Below are positions 22,438 to 26,078 of a stretch of DNA of 26,078 nt, piece by piece. Numbering within the stretch: position 1 is the stretch's first letter; each line of letters opens with the position of its first letter. The position numbers and the translations under genes are program-made. Source of the stretch: UBA8516 sp964434855 (GTDB lineage Archaea > Thermoproteota > Nitrososphaeria > Nitrososphaerales > Nitrosopumilaceae); assembly GCA_964434855.1 (NCBI GenBank), contig CAYSWR010000018.1, positions 1 through 26,078 of the forward strand, in the 5' to 3' direction. Under the pieces are notes generated by a model. It searched no databases, was not told the origin of the DNA, and was given only the letters and a program-made list of their open reading frames with translations.

Positions 22438-23457
22438 ATGCCAATGGATGTTTTAGACAAAGAGATTCTAAATGAAATCCAGTGGACATTTCCGCTAGTT
22501 CCTGAACCTTATGTGGAAATGGCAAAAAAATTCAAACTCTCTGACGATGAACTGATGCAAAGACTAGCTGCACTAAAAAAAACTGGAGTCATCAGGCAAC
22601 TAAGCGCAATTTTTGACACAAGAAAGCTAGGCTACAAAAGCGCATTAATTGCAATGTCAATAGAACCAGAAAAATTGGATTATGTTGCAACTCAAGTAAA
22701 CAAACATCCTGGTGTTAGCCATAATTATGAAAGAAACCATGAATACAATCTTTGGTTTACACTTGCAGTTCCACCAGGAAGTGACCTAAAGACTGAGGTT
22801 GACAAGTTCTCTAAATTATCTGGAATAAAAAAAGTAAGGTTACTTCCTACCATCAAACTTTTCAAAATTGGAGTAAAACTTGACATGGTGGAAGGTAAGG
22901 AAGCAGAAGTAAAACCAACAGAAGAAAAGAAAAAAATTCGTGATGTTTCGTTTGCTGCGACAGAAGAAGACAAAGAGTACGTACGTGAGCTCCAAAAAGA
23001 TTTAGAAATAACAAACAGACCATTTTTGAAATCTGCACAAAAACTTGGAATAACAGAAGAACAACTTCTTGATAAAGTAAAATACTACGAGGAAATCGGT
23101 GTCATGCGCAGGTTTGCCGCAATTTTACGACACAGGGATGCAGGATTTGTTGCAAACGGAATGATTGTCTGGAATGTTCCTTCAGAAAAAATAGATGAAA
23201 TTGGCTCAAAACTAGGAGCGTTTCCACAGGTAAGCCATTGCTACCAAAGACCGGTATACCAAGATTGGCCATACAGCGTCTTTTCAATGATCCACTGTAA
23301 ATCCCAAGGAGATGCAGAAAACATGGCAAAAGAAATTCAGAAACAAATTGGTATAGACGAATATAAGATTCTGTTTAGTTCAAGAGAATTCAAAAAGACG
23401 CGAGTGGAATATTTCGTAGAGCACGAATATGTGATAGAAGGCTACATTTCTGCATAA
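22438..23457 (+). CDS. ahbAB: fused siroheme decarboxylase (AhbA-AhbB type)
   Basis: This 339-residue protein has two AsnC/Lrp-like modules in tandem. Each has a winged-helix segment and a following alpha/beta domain. The first (about 1-150) holds HPGVSHNYERNHEYNLWFT and the second (about 175-330) holds FPQVSHCYQRPVYQDWPYSV. Such His/Tyr/Arg segments mark the siroheme decarboxylase subunits AhbA and AhbB (and NirDLGH of haem d1 synthesis), normally separate proteins, rather than DNA-binding regulators. A lysine- and glutamate-rich linker joins them. It is divergent from the precorrin-2 dehydrogenase gene, with starts five bases apart. It would convert siroheme to didecarboxysiroheme. Confidence 0.85.
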   Translation: MPMDVLDKEILNEIQWTFPLVPEPYVEMAKKFKLSDDELMQRLAALKKTGVIRQLSAIFDTRKLGYKSALIAMSIEPEKLDYVATQVNKHPGVSHNYERNHEYNLWFTLAVPPGSDLKTEVDKFSKLSGIKKVRLLPTIKLFKIGVKLDMVEGKEAEVKPTEEKKKIRDVSFAATEEDKEYVRELQKDLEITNRPFLKSAQKLGITEEQLLDKVKYYEEIGVMRRFAAILRHRDAGFVANGMIVWNVPSEKIDEIGSKLGAFPQVSHCYQRPVYQDWPYSVFSMIHCKSQGDAENMAKEIQKQIGIDEYKILFSSREFKKTRVEYFVEHEYVIEGYISA

Positions 23458-23458
23458 A

Positions 23459-23677
23459 ATGGATGATTTATCATTTCTACGCGCGCCTTATAATCAAAAT
23501 TTACATTCAAATGATTTAATGGTTCAACTATACTTTGAATGCGCAAATTGCGGCAACAGATTGTTTTATACAAAATCTGCTGCAGAACTAAAGATTCCTC
23601 ATGAACGCAGTTTGCATTATTGTAATAGCTGCGGATATCAGAATGGGAATCTGGAAAAATCGATGACCTGTGCATGA
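23459..23677 (+). CDS. small zinc-ribbon protein
   Basis: This 72-residue protein has two Cys-x2-Cys pairs (FECANCG, Cys28/31, and YCNSCGY, Cys55/58) 23 residues apart, forming one zinc ribbon. The N-terminal 20 residues show no motif. It starts one base after the siroheme decarboxylase stop and its own stop overlaps the next start (ATGA), so it is probably part of that transcript. It could be a nucleic-acid-binding or metal-handling accessory; nothing specific can be said. Confidence 0.7.
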   Translation: MDDLSFLRAPYNQNLHSNDLMVQLYFECANCGNRLFYTKSAAELKIPHERSLHYCNSCGYQNGNLEKSMTCA

Positions 23678-24051
23678 TTCCCAAACCCTTTCTTCCTTTT
23701 TCACTAGTATTTTTGTCCCTATCTAAGATTGGCCAGACTAGTATCATAATTCAAACCTTGGAAAATTACATAGTGTATCCTGCCAAGAATCCATCTCTTT
23801 TGATATCTGGCTCAGTTATGACTATAACTTCACTTAGTCAATGGAACATTTTTGATATCAAGTATTTCTCTGGAGGAACTGTTGAACAGATGATGATAAT
23901 AAACGCATTATCTGTTTTACAATTTCTTTTAGTGTGGAGATCAAATGCAAAAGCTAAATCTGAAATAAAATCTGAGCAAGAAATTGATTCAAAAATTATA
24001 GAAATGCAATCAGAAATAAATCATCTAAAATCGAGATTGATGCTTCGCTAG
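23674..24051 (+). CDS. hypothetical membrane protein with coiled-coil tail
   Basis: A 125-residue protein with hydrophobic stretches near the N-terminus (FLPFSLVFLSLSKIG), in the middle (LLISGSVMTITSL) and at about 90-106 (MIINALSVLQFLLVW). A charged, heptad-like C-terminal helix (EQEIDSKIIEMQSEINHLKS) follows. It is linked by a four-base overlap to the zinc-ribbon gene and overlaps by four bases the end of the convergent aldo/keto reductase. No family is recognised. Confidence 0.62.
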   Translation: MIPKPFLPFSLVFLSLSKIGQTSIIIQTLENYIVYPAKNPSLLISGSVMTITSLSQWNIFDIKYFSGGTVEQMMIINALSVLQFLLVWRSNAKAKSEIKSEQEIDSKIIEMQSEINHLKSRLMLR

Positions 24052-25046
24052 GCAGTCTGGATAGATGCCTTCAACTCGTATTGTGGCCATTGGTTATACG
24101 TGTCTGTTATCTCTCTCATGTCTTGAGAATTTAGATACTTTCCATCAGACATTGCGGCAAATGTTTCAATCTCATCAGTGCTAATTACTGTAGGCAATAC
24201 CGAAGAGACTGCATTCTTTGAAAGAATGAACTTGATTGCAAATTCTGTTATGTTTAGGCCATTGCGTTTGGTTATTGGTCGCAGTTGTTCAACTTTTTTT
24301 AGAGATTCTTTTATCCATTCGCCTTTGCGAACTGAACGATGATCTTTTTCATCAACCTTTGTATCTGCATTTACTTTTCCCGTAAGTATTCCAGAAGCAT
24401 CAGGAACTCGTACCAAAATTCCTACGTTTTCCTTCTCTGCATTTTCAATTAGTTCATTTCCAGGTGTTTGCTCTAAAATGTTATAGACTGTTTGTACTGC
24501 ACTGACGTTTTTTCTATTCATGGCTTCCAATCCTTCTTGAGTCCAGCCTATTGCCGGTCCTAATGCCACTTGATATGTCCTGATTTGCTTTTCTTCTATT
24601 TTTTTATCAAGTGTTTGAAATATTGTATCATCTTTTATGTGGTGCATCTTTGGGTTGTGCAAACCATAAACATCGATATAATCAGTTTGTAATCGCTCCA
24701 GACTTTTTTTCAATGCATGTTCTGTAAATACAGGGTCAAATTTCTGGGGAAGCTCGCTATGTCCTATTTGCGCCGCATCTTCAAAGTCATATCCATATTT
24801 TGTTGAAATGACAATCTCATCGCGCATTCCATGAAATACTTCTCCAATCAGCTTCTCGCTTTTTCCTTTCCCATACATATCACCTGTCTCAAAAAAGTTA
24901 ATCCCTACATCGTATGCCTTTTTTAGCATGCGTTTTGCTTCGTCATCATCGATTTTTTTGCCCCACCAATCAAGAGCAATAGTCCATGCTCCAAATCCTA
25001 TTTCAGAAACCTTAATTCCGCTTTTACCAAGTGTCTTGTATTTCAA
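24048..25046 (-). CDS. aldo/keto reductase
   Basis: This is a 332-residue NADPH-dependent oxidoreductase of the AKR superfamily (TIM barrel). The start KYKTLGKSGIKVSEIGFGAW is typical. Active-site segments are FFETGDMYGKG (Tyr58), VISTKYGYD (Lys83) and VYGLHNP (His130). The position usually held by the catalytic Asp, four residues before the MY, is Glu53, which may be conservative. The C-terminal part keeps the cofactor region, though less obviously. Its GTG/ATG region overlaps the end of the DUF1802 gene by four bases, so it is the last of three same-strand genes. The substrate is unknown. Confidence 0.9.
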   Translation of the reverse strand: MKYKTLGKSGIKVSEIGFGAWTIALDWWGKKIDDDEAKRMLKKAYDVGINFFETGDMYGKGKSEKLIGEVFHGMRDEIVISTKYGYDFEDAAQIGHSELPQKFDPVFTEHALKKSLERLQTDYIDVYGLHNPKMHHIKDDTIFQTLDKKIEEKQIRTYQVALGPAIGWTQEGLEAMNRKNVSAVQTVYNILEQTPGNELIENAEKENVGILVRVPDASGILTGKVNADTKVDEKDHRSVRKGEWIKESLKKVEQLRPITKRNGLNITEFAIKFILSKNAVSSVLPTVISTDEIETFAAMSDGKYLNSQDMREITDTYNQWPQYELKASIQTA

Positions 25047-25588
25047 TTTACTATCTCCATGAATCTTTCAAGCTTTTCTTTGAGTTCCTGATCGCTCAAA
25101 ACCGATCGTCCAGCCTCCAAATTTACATTTATGTCTATCCAAGATTTGCATCCTTGATATTCAGACAACACGGGGATTTCAGAGTCTTTTATTTTGTAAA
25201 CTTTGAGAAATATTGCCTTCATGGGCTTTTCTGGCATCCACTTCATTCTTTCTTGGATGTAATAATCACTCCATATATGAAATGGAGATAACGCTTCAAT
25301 TTTTTTCATATCTGTAATGTCTGCTTCTTCAATGACTTCTGCATATGATGTTATTCTGTTGACTCCTGTCTTTGGTTGATTTTCTCTTACATCTGATAAA
25401 TAGCCATAAAATTGTGATTTCAGCGAATCATGCTGTTGGTGTTCATATGTGGGAAACAAGATAAATTTCTTAGATTCTACATTAAAACCAGATGCTGTTT
25501 CAAGAATGCCACCTTTTCGCAACAAAACAGTCTGATTTCCATTTTCTAATGCTTTAACAACAGTTGCCCATTCTTTTAGTGCCTTCAT
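25043..25588 (-). CDS. DUF1802 family protein
   Basis: This 181-residue protein matches the DUF1802 pattern as I recall it: an opening ALKEWATVVKALENGNQTVL, then LLRKGGILE, FILFPTYEHQ, and a C-terminal half with MKAIFLKVYKI. No catalytic motif is established for the family. It is tightly packed between the Cld-family gene, which its start overlaps by one base, and the aldo/keto reductase, overlapping by four, on the same strand. Co-transcription is nearly certain, and a functional link to the Cld-family protein is possible. Confidence 0.82.
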   Translation of the reverse strand: MKALKEWATVVKALENGNQTVLLRKGGILETASGFNVESKKFILFPTYEHQQHDSLKSQFYGYLSDVRENQPKTGVNRITSYAEVIEEADITDMKKIEALSPFHIWSDYYIQERMKWMPEKPMKAIFLKVYKIKDSEIPVLSEYQGCKSWIDINVNLEAGRSVLSDQELKEKLERFMEIVN

Positions 25589-26078
25589 TATCCAAGACTC
25601 TTAATCAATGATACAATATCTTTTTTTATACCGACAATCATGGGCGTGTCTACTTTGATGTAGGTACTCACTCGAATCTCTCTCAAATCCATAATCAAGT
25701 CTTGGAACTTGTCAAGACGATCTGTTTCAAACGCCAGCATAAAATCTTCATCATGAATTCCAAACGAGTACGTCGTGTTCAAAATGACCTCAGGATATTT
25801 TTGTCCTATTTTGATGTGCTCATCCATCATGTCCTTTCTTTTATCAAGTGGCAAAAGATACCACTCTCTTGTTTTTATGAAAGGATAAACTATGGCATAC
25901 TTTTTCTGTTCTTCCCCTGCAAGCCATCCGTGTCCACTTGAACTTTTTGCATATAATGAAGGTCTTGTATTGGAAAGATACACATGTGTTGGAAAGATGT
26001 ATTTTCCAAATACAGTAAGATAGATTTTTGACATTACTTCCTGGAACTGTTCTATATTATCCGAAGTAAACCAGAGCA
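25588..26078 (-). CDS. chlorite dismutase/HemQ-family protein (5' part off window)
   Basis: The C-terminal domain of a Cld-family protein: KTREWYLLPLDKRKDMMDEH, then NTTYSFGIHDEDFMLAFET, LIMDLREIRVSTYIKVDTPM. The proximal haem ligand is expected to be the His in MMDEH. The frame stays open past the ATG at 26034 to the window edge, and the upstream codons read LWFTSDNIEQFQEVMSKIYL, which fits the family, so the true start lies beyond the window. By eye, the place of the distal Arg of chlorite dismutases or Gln of Firmicute HemQ is a Leu (in VILNTTYS). Function may be haem handling rather than chlorite breakdown. Confidence 0.88.
   Translation of the reverse strand, partial: LWFTSDNIEQFQEVMSKIYLTVFGKYIFPTHVYLSNTRPSLYAKSSSGHGWLAGEEQKKYAIVYPFIKTREWYLLPLDKRKDMMDEHIKIGQKYPEVILNTTYSFGIHDEDFMLAFETDRLDKFQDLIMDLREIRVSTYIKVDTPMIVGIKKDIVSLIKSLG

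Noticed and set aside
22433..22525. Longer start for precorrin-2 dehydrogenase
   Set aside because: The extra 31 residues are unlike the family and lie within the divergent siroheme decarboxylase coding sequence.
22438..23457. AsnC/Lrp transcription regulator
   Set aside because: The double-module layout, the His/Tyr/Arg segments and the haem-gene context fit siroheme decarboxylase better.
23442..23747. 101-codon minus-strand frame opposite the zinc-ribbon gene
   Set aside because: The plus-strand reading has two proper Cys-x2-Cys pairs and tight operon spacing; the minus-strand reading shows no motif.

Overview
The window is archaeal chromosome, most likely from an ammonia-oxidising Nitrososphaerota (Thaumarchaeota, Nitrosopumilus/Nitrosarchaeum/Nitrosotenuis-like). 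This rests on: archaeal aIF2-beta and aIF1A, RIO1 kinase and a Dim2/Krr1-like KH protein; topoisomerase VI; a short archaeal-type PurA; a tRNA-Leu with an archaeal bulge-helix-bulge intron; low GC; and TATA-like boxes centred about 25-27 bases before start codons, i.e. leaderless transcription, often from GTG or TTG. Genus assignment is inference.

Layout. 1-3.8 kb: a YggX-like iron-trafficking protein, an unknown helical protein, PurA, an unknown protein overlapping PyrF, and a Nudix hydrolase. 3.8-6.3 kb (minus strand): a DUF373 membrane protein followed by cis-prenyltransferase (lipid carrier synthesis), and a membrane-anchored unknown. 6.3-12.2 kb (plus strand): a hairpin-containing intergenic region, a 47-residue zinc ribbon, then an information-processing block of aIF2-beta, DUF424, aIF1A, RIO1, KH protein, Top6B and Top6A, the last four with overlapping ends. 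12.2-14.1 kb: a membrane-tethered Hsp20-like protein, a winged-helix regulator and small unknowns. 14.1-15.4 kb: MTA phosphorylase and adenine phosphoribosyltransferase, which together recycle methylthioadenosine to AMP. 15.5-16.75 kb: an exported, C-terminally anchored glucose/sorbosone dehydrogenase-like propeller protein.

16.75-17.9 kb: a small conserved gene split by a 100-N assembly gap, the tRNA-Leu(CAA) gene, and a 40-residue C2H2 zinc-finger gene in what otherwise looks like empty intergenic DNA. 17.9-19.1 kb: a VTT/DedA-like membrane protein and an HD-domain hydrolase. 19.1-23.5 kb: a tetrapyrrole cluster. The minus strand carries precorrin-2 dehydrogenase, glutamyl-tRNA reductase (HemA), porphobilinogen synthase (HemB) and a small unknown; the plus strand carries a divergent two-module AhbA/AhbB-type siroheme decarboxylase. 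This points to haem synthesis through siroheme. 23.5-26.1 kb: small unknowns, an aldo/keto reductase, DUF1802, and a chlorite dismutase/HemQ-family protein running off the right edge.

Most noteworthy: the hidden C2H2 mini-protein; the N gap, whose 55-bp flanking duplication shows it is an assembly artefact; the 16-nt tRNA intron; the fused siroheme decarboxylase close to a Cld/HemQ-family protein; and the membrane-tethered Hsp20-like protein. Bases 1-57 are too short to assign. I saw no insertion sequence, CRISPR array or prophage.
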